Shown here: positions 26,678 through 35,162 of the stretch, in pieces
Layout of the letters: each line of letters opens with the position of its first letter
How positions within the stretch are numbered: the first letter of the stretch is position 1
Assembly: GCA_965221545.1 (NCBI GenBank)
Contig: OZ244901.1
Span: 2,914,001-2,978,000 of the forward strand
Direction: 5' to 3'
Source of the DNA: JAJEFO01 sp022819605
GTDB taxonomy: Bacteria; Pseudomonadota; Alphaproteobacteria; Rhodobacterales; Rhodobacteraceae
DNA: 64,000 bases
Program-made: the position numbers and the translations under genes
The notes under the pieces: generated by a model
Told to the model about the DNA's origin: nothing
Databases searched by the model: none
Seen by the model: only the letters and a program-made list of their open reading frames with translations

Positions 26678-28561
26678 TCAGTCAGCCCATTGCCAAGGTC
26701 GCGTGTAGACCCCCAGGGTCTTCGTGACTGCAGCTTCATCCGCCTCGTCCCGCCCGGCCAGCCTGGCCACCAGCCCAAGACGCTTGTCCTCAACCACGTC
26801 AGCAACGCGGGCGGCATGACCGTCTGTCTCAAGCGCCGCGTTGTACACGCGCCGTATGGCCATCCTTCGCAGGTCAGGCTTGAAGATCTTTCCGACAGCG
26901 GTCTTCGGAAGTTCGTCAACGATCTCGATGTATTTGGGCAATGCGGCCCGCTCGGAGATCCTCTCTTCGGCGAAGCTGGTCAACTCGTCCGTCGTGACCG
27001 AAGCTCCGGCGACAAGTTCCACGTAGGCGCAAGGCAATTCGCCAGCATGGGCGTCAGGCTGCCCGATGGCACCCGCAAGGGCGACACCTTCATGGCCGGC
27101 CAGCGCCTCCTCAATGACTGCGGGATCAATGTTGTGGCCGCCACGTATGATCAGGTCCTTGGAACGTCCCGTGATCCAGATGTAGCCATCGCCATCGACA
27201 CGACCGAGATCACCGGTGCGCAGGTAGCGTTCGAAGTGGTAGAGATCTGCGTTCTTCTCCGCCTCCGTGTAGGTGCCGCCCGCAACAACTCCGGGATTCG
27301 AGACGCAGATCTCGCCCACCTCGTCGATGGCGCATTCCACAGGTCCGTCGTCCGTGGCCCGAAGGATCTTCACGTCTGTGTAGGGGAACGGGATGCCTAC
27401 GGATCCCACCTTCTTGACTCCTCCGATCGGGTTGCACGACACAAGGCAGGTTGCCTCGGTCAGGCCATAGCCTTCGATCACTTCCACGCCGCACGCCGAT
27501 TCGAATTTCCTGTAGAGCTCGATCGGCAGCGGAGCGGAACCTGAAAACGCGGTCTTCACGGATGAAATGTCCGCATCCACCGGCCGCTGCATCAGCACCG
27601 AGAATGCGGTTGGCACGCCGATGATGAACGTGGCCTTCCACCGCTCCACCAGTTTCCAGAAGTTGTCGAAGACTCCGTCCCCCCGGTACCCCGCCGGCGT
27701 CGGGAACACGACATGCGCTCCCGAACAGATCGCCGACATCAAGATCGGATCGACCGCAAAGACATGGAACAGCGGCAACGGGCACATGATGACGCTGTCC
27801 GCATCGAACAGGATCGAACCGCCCAGCCAGCCGTTGTAGACCATGCCGTCATAGCGATGCTGCGCGACTTTTGGCATGCCGGTCGTTCCACCAGTGTGAA
27901 AGAATGCGGCCACCCGGTCTTGCTCGGGCGGCGCAAAGTCAAGTGTCTTGTTTTGGCGACCAAGCTCGGCATTGAAGTCCAGAATTCGTGCTTTGTGCGT
28001 TGCGGGATTGCGGGGACGCAACAGGGGCACGATCCATGACTTTGGTGGCGTCAGGTAGCGATGGAGATCAACCTCAAGCACCGTTGCGACATCCGGCGCC
28101 TGTGCGACGGCGGCGGCCACTTTCTGCGGCACATCGGTCTTCGGAAACGCCTTCAGCGTGACGACGACGGTAGCGCCGGTCTCGCGCAGCAGGGCGGCAA
28201 TCTGGTCAGTTTCGAGCAACGGATTGATCGGACTCACGATTCCGGCCGTCATTCCTCCCAAGAGCGCAACCGCCGTTTCGGTCGCATTCGGCAGGACATA
28301 TGCGACGACATCGTCCTCTCCGATGCCCAGCTCGCGAAACATGTTGGCCGCCTGCGTCGTCTGGTCCCGCAGTTCGCGCCAAGTAAGCGTTTCCGCCGGT
28401 TCCTTTGGCCCCGACAACAGCTGATAGGAAATCGCGTTTCCGTCGCCATGGGCGGCAGCCGTGGCCGCCAAGGCGCCATAGACCGATTTCGGGACGTCGC
28501 GTGCATCCCAGCCCATCTCCGCTTCAATTGCATTGCGATCATCGACGCTCGTGAATTCCAT
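26678..28561 (-). CDS. Acyl-CoA synthetase (AMP-forming, FadD-like)
   Basis: 627-aa acyl-adenylating ligase for a medium or long fatty acid or aryl acid. P-loop FFHTGGTTGMPKVAQHRY, adenylate motif GYGLTEATC, hinge RTGDLGRVDGDGYIWITGR and catalytic Lys in LPKTAVGKIFKPDL are all present. The region between residues 140 and 190 is longer than in FadD. Start: ATG at 28561, preceded by GGGGAGG; in-frame starts upstream (to 28648) lack such a site. It follows the ABC exporter gene on the same strand with an 87-base gap, so the two may be co-transcribed. Substrate unknown. Confidence 0.9.
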   Translation of the reverse strand: MEFTSVDDRNAIEAEMGWDARDVPKSVYGALAATAAAHGDGNAISYQLLSGPKEPAETLTWRELRDQTTQAANMFRELGIGEDDVVAYVLPNATETAVALLGGMTAGIVSPINPLLETDQIAALLRETGATVVVTLKAFPKTDVPQKVAAAVAQAPDVATVLEVDLHRYLTPPKSWIVPLLRPRNPATHKARILDFNAELGRQNKTLDFAPPEQDRVAAFFHTGGTTGMPKVAQHRYDGMVYNGWLGGSILFDADSVIMCPLPLFHVFAVDPILMSAICSGAHVVFPTPAGYRGDGVFDNFWKLVERWKATFIIGVPTAFSVLMQRPVDADISSVKTAFSGSAPLPIELYRKFESACGVEVIEGYGLTEATCLVSCNPIGGVKKVGSVGIPFPYTDVKILRATDDGPVECAIDEVGEICVSNPGVVAGGTYTEAEKNADLYHFERYLRTGDLGRVDGDGYIWITGRSKDLIIRGGHNIDPAVIEEALAGHEGVALAGAIGQPDAHAGELPCAYVELVAGASVTTDELTSFAEERISERAALPKYIEIVDELPKTAVGKIFKPDLRRMAIRRVYNAALETDGHAARVADVVEDKRLGLVARLAGRDEADEAAVTKTLGVYTRPWQWAD

Positions 28562-28648
28562 GTTCACCTCCCCGTCAGTCATGGAAACCTTCGCCCGAAT
28601 TTCGGCATCTGGCAAGATCGGATGGTCCCGTCGTCCGGATGCCGTCAT

Positions 28649-30436
28649 TCATCCGGCGAAAGTGCCGCCTTCCGTGAACTGAAGTCGGGCCAGGCGAGCA
28701 TAGAGCCCGTCCTCCCCGACAAGGCTGTCGTGCGTCCCGGTTGCCACGATCTTCCCTTCGTCGAATACAAGGATGCGGTCCGCTTTCTTGACTGTCGCGA
28801 GACGGTGCGCGATCACGAGGGTCGTGCGATCCTCGGCCAACCGGTCCACCGCCGTCTGCACCGCTCTTTCGCTTTCGGCGTCAAGGGCGCTCGTGGCCTC
28901 GTCGAGCAGCAGGATCGGCGCGTCGCGCAGGATGGCCCTTGCAATCGCGATTCTCTGCCTTTGTCCGCCTGACAGCATCACGCCCCTTTCGCCCACCTGC
29001 GTTGCGTAACCGTGGGGAAGAGCATCCAGAAACTCGTGAGCGGCGGCGGCGCGGGCGGCCTCTCGGATCTCGTCATCGGTTGCATCAAGCCGGCCGAAGC
29101 GAATGTTTTCATGCGCGGACGCAGCGAAGATCACGGGTTCCTGCGGCACGAGGGCGATGTGGCGGCGAAAGTCCGCCCGCCTGACTGTTCGCAGGTCATG
29201 CCCGTCCACGCGAATCGTGCCGGCTGCCGGATCGTAGAAGCGCAGCAGAAGCTGCATCACCGTCGACTTTCCGGCTCCGGAAGGGCCGACGAGGGCAACG
29301 GTCTCTCCTGGCCGGACGGTCAGGGACACATCATTCAGCGCTGCCATTCCGGGCCTTGACGGATAGGAGAAACGCACGCCGTCGAAGGTGACTTCTCCCC
29401 TGACGGGCGCCTTGATCGGAGGTGCATCGACCGGATCGCTCATGCCGTCGTCGGCGTTCAGGAGCTCGACCAGCCGCTCCGTCGCGCCAGCGGCGCGCAT
29501 CAGTTCGCCCCAGATTTCGCTCAGGGCGCCGACGGCACCGGCCACCATCACCGAATATATGACGAACTGTACAAGCTCCCCCACGGTCATTGCGTCCATG
29601 CGGACATCCCGAGCGCCCACCCAGAGAACGCCGACAACGCCGGAGAAGATCAGCGCAATCACGATCACCGTCATCCAGGCGCGCGTGGCGATCCGCTGTC
29701 GCGCGGACCGAAACGACTGCTCGGTCACGCCAGCGAATGCCTTGCGGCTCTCGGATTCGTGCGTGAACGCCTGCACGGCCTGGACGGACTGGAGGGACTC
29801 GGACGCGTTCCCCGACGATGCCGCTATCCAGTCCTGGTTTTCGCGGCTGAGCGTGCGCAGCCGTCGACCGAGCACGATGATCGGGACAACGATCACCGGC
29901 ACCAGGAGCAGGACGAGGCCGGCCAGTTTAGGGGATGTCACGAAGAGCAGCGCCAGCCCGCCGGCCAGGACGAGTGCATTCCTGAGCGCGACGGAAACCG
30001 ACGAACCGATGACCGACAGGATCAGGGTCGTGTCCGTCGTAAGGCGGGAAAGGACCTCGCCGGTCATGATGCGTTCGTAGAATGCAGGGCTCATTCCGAT
30101 CATGCGGTCGAAGACCGCGATCCGGATGTCGGCCACCACGCGCTCCCCAAGTCGGGTGACAAGGTAATAGCGAAGCCCGGCCCCGACAGCGAGCAGGAAC
30201 GCGAGGCCAAGGGCTGCCGCGAAATATCTGTCGAGCAGGTCGGTCGCGGATGTTTCGAACCCATCGACGACGAGTCGGACGGCGATCGGCAGCATGAGCG
30301 AAACAGCTACTGTCGACACCAGCGCGACGGATGCCACCACTACCATGGCACGATATTGCCGCACGAACGGCCAAAGCGCCCGCAACGCCCGGACATTACG
30401 GGACTTTGCTCGTTCGTGCCCAGAAATGTCGGTCAT
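28649..30436 (-). CDS. ABC exporter, fused membrane and ATPase domains (MsbA-like)
   Basis: 595-aa half-transporter. The membrane domain (about residues 20-310, six helices) is followed by an ATPase domain: Walker A GPSGAGKST, Q-loop VPQEPVIFAAS, signature LSGGQRQRIAIARA, Walker B LLLDEATSALDAES, H-loop IAHRLATV. Works as a homodimer or heterodimer exporting lipid or drug-like molecules. Start at 30436, with GAGGGAG upstream. tRNA-Gly lies just upstream on the same strand, and an acyl-CoA synthetase just downstream, which mildly favours a lipid-related cargo. Confidence 0.92.
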   Translation of the reverse strand: MTDISGHERAKSRNVRALRALWPFVRQYRAMVVVASVALVSTVAVSLMLPIAVRLVVDGFETSATDLLDRYFAAALGLAFLLAVGAGLRYYLVTRLGERVVADIRIAVFDRMIGMSPAFYERIMTGEVLSRLTTDTTLILSVIGSSVSVALRNALVLAGGLALLFVTSPKLAGLVLLLVPVIVVPIIVLGRRLRTLSRENQDWIAASSGNASESLQSVQAVQAFTHESESRKAFAGVTEQSFRSARQRIATRAWMTVIVIALIFSGVVGVLWVGARDVRMDAMTVGELVQFVIYSVMVAGAVGALSEIWGELMRAAGATERLVELLNADDGMSDPVDAPPIKAPVRGEVTFDGVRFSYPSRPGMAALNDVSLTVRPGETVALVGPSGAGKSTVMQLLLRFYDPAAGTIRVDGHDLRTVRRADFRRHIALVPQEPVIFAASAHENIRFGRLDATDDEIREAARAAAAHEFLDALPHGYATQVGERGVMLSGGQRQRIAIARAILRDAPILLLDEATSALDAESERAVQTAVDRLAEDRTTLVIAHRLATVKKADRILVFDEGKIVATGTHDSLVGEDGLYARLARLQFTEGGTFAG

Positions 30437-30511
30437 TCGGCTCCCTCTTCGACCATCCGACACTCAAGCCCTGAATTTTTTACAGGACGCCAAAATCCGA
30501 CAGGAGCGGGT

Positions 30512-30585
30512 TGGAGCGGGTAGCGGGAATCGAACCCGCACCAAGAGCTTGGAAGGCTCGTGTGATACCATTTCACCATACCCGC
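30512..30585 (-). tRNA. tRNA-Gly (anticodon TCC)
   Basis: 74 nt with encoded CCA on the minus strand. Acceptor GCGGGTA pairs with TACCCGC before TCCA; the D-arm is short (TGGTGAAATGGTATCA), the anticodon loop has TCC, and the T-arm contains GGTTCGATTCC. Folds fully by eye. Confidence 0.97.
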
Positions 30586-30837
30586 CTGGGTGGTCTCGTG
30601 CTTATGTCATGGGGTATGGGGCGTCAAGCGTTGGACAAGCTCCAGCGCCCACGCTCTTGTACAGAAGACTCGGTTGTCATTAGCGGCAGAAGGAACTGCG
30701 CACTGCCTCTGAAAGCAGGAGTTCATGGCTGCATTTTGCCGAAACCAATATCGTGTAGGAATTCTGGAATTGGACCGACTTGCGGTTCGCTGCCTCATGT
30801 TGCATCCCGCAACGAATGGCCTCGAAGGGGAATTGAC

Positions 30838-32685
30838 ATGCAACCCCGTACACTGCTCGAAGCGCTCGAACTTTCTTTCACCGGCAAGTTGAGAGCCATC
30901 TACGATGTGCTTGACGGCAACAATAAGCCGCGGCCGGCACGCAAGGATCAACTCGTCTCGGCGATCAACCGAATTCTCTTGAACAGGGTCGAGGCAGAGT
31001 GGAACAGCCTCTCGAGACACGAAAAGCTGGTTGTTCAGGAAGCCGTCCACAATCCGCACGGACTGCTTGACGTTGACAAGTTCACGGCCGTGCACGGCAA
31101 GGGGCCTGGCAAACGGTTCACAGTTTCGAGGTACAACAACAGCAACACGGCGACCAAGCTCAACCTGTTCCTGCACTTGGGCGACAGACACGACTCGCAG
31201 ATCTGGATTCCCGAAAATCTCCAGCAATCCATGCAAGGCTTCGTCCCGAAGCCGAAAGAGCCGGAAGTGCGTTTCCTGGCCAAGCTTCCGCCAACCGTGG
31301 ATCTGGTGTCTTACCCGTATGTCTACAAGTCAGGAAAACGCGTAAGGGAGGAGACAAGGTCCACCGTTCCGATCGAGTGGCGCAACATGGAGACTACTGC
31401 AAAGTCGGGCCTGCTCGCGGTGCTGAGCTTGATCGACGAGGGCAAGGTTTCGGTCAGCGCATCAACGAAACGGCCGTCGCAGGCATCCGTGAAACGGATT
31501 GCAGGGTCGCTTGATGGCGGCGACTTCTATGCGTCCACCGAATCTGCGGCCGAAGTCGGACCGATCCAGGCGTTCGCCTGGCCTCTGCTGGTACAGGCGG
31601 GGCGGTTGGCGAAGCTGGCCGGTTCTCGGCTCGAGCTAACAGCGGCAGGACGCAAAGCACTTTCGGCACCTCCGCACGAAACGCTCAAGATGATTTGGAA
31701 CCGCTGGCTCTCAACCAAAGTCATCGACGAATTTTCTCGAATCGAGGCGATAAAGGGGCAGACCCGTGGCCGAGGGAAGTCAGCCATGAGAGCGGCGGAA
31801 TGGCGACGTGGTGCGATCGACGAGGCGCTCGCTCAATGCCCGCTCCGAGGCGTCGTATCGGTCGAAGACCTGGCTAGGTTCATGATTGCCACGAACCTCG
31901 GATTCGAGGTGACACGATCTCCGGGGACACTCTATGTCGAAGACCCTCATTATGGGCGCCTGTATGGCGAAAGCGCCACGCGCTGGGGCGTGCTCCAGGA
32001 CCGGTACCTGCTGTGTTTTCTCTTCGAGTATGTTGCGACGCTGGGCTTCATAGACGCTGCCTTCGTCCCACCGGACGGGGCGCGAAAGAAGCCTTGGGAA
32101 CCTACGGGATACTTCGATGGCTCCTTCTTGAGCCGGTATGACGGCCTGAAGTTCTTCCGATTGACCGCGCTTGGAGCCTACTGCCTCGACGTGGTGGACG
32201 AATACAAGCCCGAGACCCCCCGGAAATCGACACCTGTGTCGGTCTTCCCGGACCTCCGAATCGTCGTGCGGGGCGGCCGTCTGGACCAAGAGGAAAAGGC
32301 CCTCCTGCGCAGCTGTGCCGACGAAGAGGAGCCGGACTCCGTATGGCGCCTCAGCACGGAAAAAATGCTGAAGGCGGTCGAGACGGGTCTGGACACTGGG
32401 ACCGTCAGGGAATTCCTGTCCGCGCGAGATGAACAGCCGCTACCGGAACTCGTCGAGGGATTCCTGTCAAGGATCGAGTCGCGTGCACGGTCAATTCGAC
32501 GTGCCGGAACCGGGGTCCTCTTTGAATGCGACAGCGAGGCAACCGTCGAATCGCTTCTTTCTGACAGCAAGATCGCAAAATTCAGTTCGCGCGCTGGCGA
32601 AAACAGGATTGTCGTCAATGCATCGTCGGAACAGTCGTTCCGAAAGGCCGCGCGAAAGATGGGGTTCGGATTCGACAACGGATAG
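30838..32685 (+). CDS. Stand-alone Helicase_C_3-like protein
   Basis: 615 aa, soluble, no signal peptide. The C-terminal third (about residues 455-610) fits the Helicase_C_3 (XPB/Ssl2-like) domain: VFPDLRIVVRGG, LDQEEKALLRSCAD, EEEPDSVWRLS, EFLSARDEQPLPELVEGFL, then a strand with LFECDSEATVESLL. There is no Walker A or DEAD box, so it is not itself a helicase motor. The N-terminal 450 residues contain winged-helix-like helical repeats but no domain I can name. ATG at 30838 has AGGGGA upstream; an in-frame extension to 30511 would run through tRNA-Gly. Proteins of this shape are commoner in actinobacteria. Role unknown, possibly nucleic-acid related. Confidence 0.72.
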   Translation: MQPRTLLEALELSFTGKLRAIYDVLDGNNKPRPARKDQLVSAINRILLNRVEAEWNSLSRHEKLVVQEAVHNPHGLLDVDKFTAVHGKGPGKRFTVSRYNNSNTATKLNLFLHLGDRHDSQIWIPENLQQSMQGFVPKPKEPEVRFLAKLPPTVDLVSYPYVYKSGKRVREETRSTVPIEWRNMETTAKSGLLAVLSLIDEGKVSVSASTKRPSQASVKRIAGSLDGGDFYASTESAAEVGPIQAFAWPLLVQAGRLAKLAGSRLELTAAGRKALSAPPHETLKMIWNRWLSTKVIDEFSRIEAIKGQTRGRGKSAMRAAEWRRGAIDEALAQCPLRGVVSVEDLARFMIATNLGFEVTRSPGTLYVEDPHYGRLYGESATRWGVLQDRYLLCFLFEYVATLGFIDAAFVPPDGARKKPWEPTGYFDGSFLSRYDGLKFFRLTALGAYCLDVVDEYKPETPRKSTPVSVFPDLRIVVRGGRLDQEEKALLRSCADEEEPDSVWRLSTEKMLKAVETGLDTGTVREFLSARDEQPLPELVEGFLSRIESRARSIRRAGTGVLFECDSEATVESLLSDSKIAKFSSRAGENRIVVNASSEQSFRKAARKMGFGFDNG

Positions 32686-33127
32686 CTGCTCGTTCGTCAG
32701 CTTCACTGTTTGGAGATTCTTCACGCATTCGCCCTGAACGGGATTCAGAGTTCATTTCTGAAACCGGAATCCGAAAGGACTTAACCCGGGACTTGGCCAA
32801 ACGGTCCAATTCAAAATGCCGCTTGATGAGTCTTCGCCCGAACAGCGCACAGGGTTTGGTTTCTGAGTTCGGGTGCATCAGAAGAGCTACGACGAATTCT
32901 CTCTGCGGGAAGTTCTGGCCGAATTGCCGGCTGGCTCAAGTGGTCGTTCTGAGCGAATTGCGATAGCACCAGTTCCATGTGGCACAAAATTCCCTGATTT
33001 CACCATCTTCCGTCATCGTGCGGACACGTCATCTGAAGATGTCTCGTACCGACCTCGCCACAATCTGCACGCCAATATGCACATGTTGCAGTGACAGACA
33101 TTCGGGACGCGGTGATCACTTGCCAGT
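32686..33127. other. Intergenic region, no gene seen
   Basis: About 440 bases. Only short open frames without motifs or ribosome sites. It marks the start of a degraded segment that extends to the radical SAM gene. Confidence 0.45.
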
Positions 33128-33568
33128 TCACGGTTCCTTTCGTCTGCCCTTGCGTGTGTGTCCCACCCCTTCGCCGTTGCCTGCCTTTCCTGTGCCGGCG
33201 ATCACCTCGGGCCAGCGAGCGTCAAGCGGGAAGGTGATGGCGTCGAAAGGCGGGAGCGAAACCGGCGCGTCACCGGCAAGCGTGGCCAGCAGCAGCCACT
33301 GTCCCCCTCGCAGCTCGAATGCCTCAAGCGTCCGTGCATCGGGGTCGACAAACCAGGGGTGGCAGACTCCCTCGCGAGCATAGAGCGCTCGCTTCTCACC
33401 CAGATCCAGTCGTCGCGTAGACGGCGACAGCACTTCGCAGACCCAGTCCGGCACGACAGTGAAATAGGCCGCGTCCGGATATTCGGGCATCGTCTCGCGC
33501 CGCCAGCCGGCGAGGTCCGGCACTACGATATCATCGCCCAAATGAAGCTCAGGCTCAAATAGGGGCTT
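33128..33568 (-). pseudogene. Uma2-family nuclease, 5'-truncated
   Basis: The minus-strand frame reads as the C-terminal ~145 residues of a Uma2 (DUF820) restriction-endonuclease-like protein: FEPELHLGDDIVVPDLAGW, YFTVVPDWVCEVLSPSTRRL and YAREGVCHPWFVDPDARTL, with the Glu and Asp of the PD-(D/E)xK-type core visible. The family's N-terminus (about 70 residues with the RYELIDG motif) is missing. Upstream of PLFEPEL the open frame continues as unrelated sequence and then through the dispersed repeat. The expected catalytic first half is gone, so this is most likely a remnant. Confidence 0.75.
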
Positions 33569-33773
33569 ACAGCTTACAAAGAAGAGTTGACGCACGGGAA
33601 GCGCCCAACCGATGAAGGTTGGGCGCACATGTCCTGAACATCGGACTTTCGTGTGGAACATCACGCGGGAAGCAGATCGGCTTTCGCCCTGCTCGATCTT
33701 TCGACCGCCCAAACGTCGCCACGCCAATGCACAACATCGCGATGTTGACGGGTCAGTGAGGTTGCCAATGCAA

Positions 33774-33918
33774 ACGCCTCTCGCCGTCCAGCTGCGCCAG
33801 TCCCCGACGCCGGTTGCCAAAGGCAACGAATCCCTGCCATCAGCGTTTTCGCCAATGCACAACGTCGTGCCGCGAAAGCGGAACATGGAAAGGTGCAAAC
33901 CTTTCTTTGTAAGTCCCC
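33774..33918 (+). repeat. Dispersed ~145-bp repeat, copy B
   Basis: Same orientation and roughly 92% identical by eye to 21610-21753. A shorter echo of part of it (GCCAATGCACAAC) occurs at about 33723-33735 just upstream, as if a partial second copy were present. It lies between the truncated Uma2 gene and IS630 debris. Confidence 0.85.
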
Positions 33919-34589
33919 TCAAATACGATCCACCAGCCATCAGGACCGCCATCGCCATAGTTGAACGGCGGGCTGATCTTGGCACTTATGCCGGATCCAG
34001 CACCCAGGCACCCTGCCTGGGAGAAAGAACTCGCGCCAAAACTGTTGCAATTTCATTTGCCAGAATTGTGGGAAATTCACTTGCCAATGACATCGTGTCC
34101 AGCCCGTGCAGTCATGGTCCCTGCTCCTCCCGTTACGTCTGGATTCCCGTCCGCCCGACCTCGCCATGCGAAAGCAGCCCGTCACGGCGTTCATCAACGA
34201 CGCTTCGCCTCCCTGCGGGCGTTTCTGAACCAGCACCTTGAGTTCCCGACAGGCGAATCAGGACACCCCTGACATATCGCAATTCCGGTCGGCCGAAGAC
34301 AGTGACAGCCAATTTGCCCCAGTTTGATGAAACAATCGTCGCCTGCATGCAAGGATTGCCTGCTGTGGTTGCAGGTAGTTGTCTCCGACATTCATGGGTC
34401 ATCTTGTCTCGGCGCTGCACCTTCCGGTCCCTCGCCGTAGGACTTTCCCGGAACGCCACCGCCGTTATCCGGGAACACCCAAGCGACGAAATGCAATATC
34501 GACACCACTAGAGCGTGTCCGACCTAGTTGGAATCATTGAGGATTCCCTTTTGGGGCGGAGGTCTGATTCGATGTGCGCATCGCAATCA
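33919..34589. other. Degraded accessory DNA
   Basis: About 670 bases with no gene I can support. Reading frames are short and broken on both strands. Flanked by the repeat and an IS630 fragment, it is likely mobile-element debris. Confidence 0.45.
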
Positions 34590-34800
34590 GGAGGCCCCCG
34601 CAATACCCAGAGCATATTCCACCGATCTTCGCATGCGCGTCGTCGCGGCCATGAGGCCGGCGCAACCTGCCGTGCCGTCGCCGCCAGCTTCGACATCGCC
34701 CCGTCCACTGCCGGGAAGTGGAACCGGGCCTTCGCGAGGTCCGGGCCGTGGGCCCGGCAAGGAGCGGCGGCTACCTCAGGTCCGCCCTCGAGCCCCCCGG
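34590..34800 (+). mobile_element. IS630-type transposase N-terminal remnant
   Basis: Pieces of the helix-turn-helix region of an IS630 transposase are split over two reading frames: IPRAYSTDLRMRVVAAM in one, then AGATCRAVAASFDIAPST and GKWNRAFARSG in another. At least one frameshift separates them, and the catalytic DDE part is absent. Inactive fragment. Confidence 0.75.
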
Positions 34801-35162
34801 GTGTAGTTTCCTGATTTAATCCGATCCGGCTGGCAGCGGCACTCGCCTATCGCGCTAGGAGCCGCCATTGCAGACCGCCCCGAGACAATGGTGCGCCTGT
34901 AGCAGGCTCAGGAAGCGGGCCTCTTCAGCCGCAACGGCGCGGGCAAACACCTCGGGTTGATTCATCGCGCCGTTTCCTTCGTCGGTTCGCCGCGATCAAG
35001 GCGTACCATTTCTGGCACCGAGAGCCCGGGACCATGGTCAGGCACTACAGGAGCCAATTGGATTGGATCCACCCCGTGTGAGATCCGCCAGCCTCTTGCG
35101 CTTCGGAAAGCGACTCCGATAGACTCAATCCGCAATTGAAGTGGGGCAATAGAAAGGCCGCC
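34801..35162. other. Intergenic region upstream of the radical SAM gene
   Basis: About 360 bases. No gene recognised. The last ~150 bases should hold the promoter of the radical SAM gene; I could not pick out convincing -35 and -10 boxes. Confidence 0.4.

Noticed and set aside
4255..30585. tRNA genes as attachment sites of an integrated island
   Set aside because: No direct repeat of either tRNA 3' end was noticed in the window, and no integrase gene is present.
30511..30837. Upstream extension of the Helicase_C_3-like gene
   Set aside because: It would read through tRNA-Gly; ATG 30838 has a clear ribosome site.
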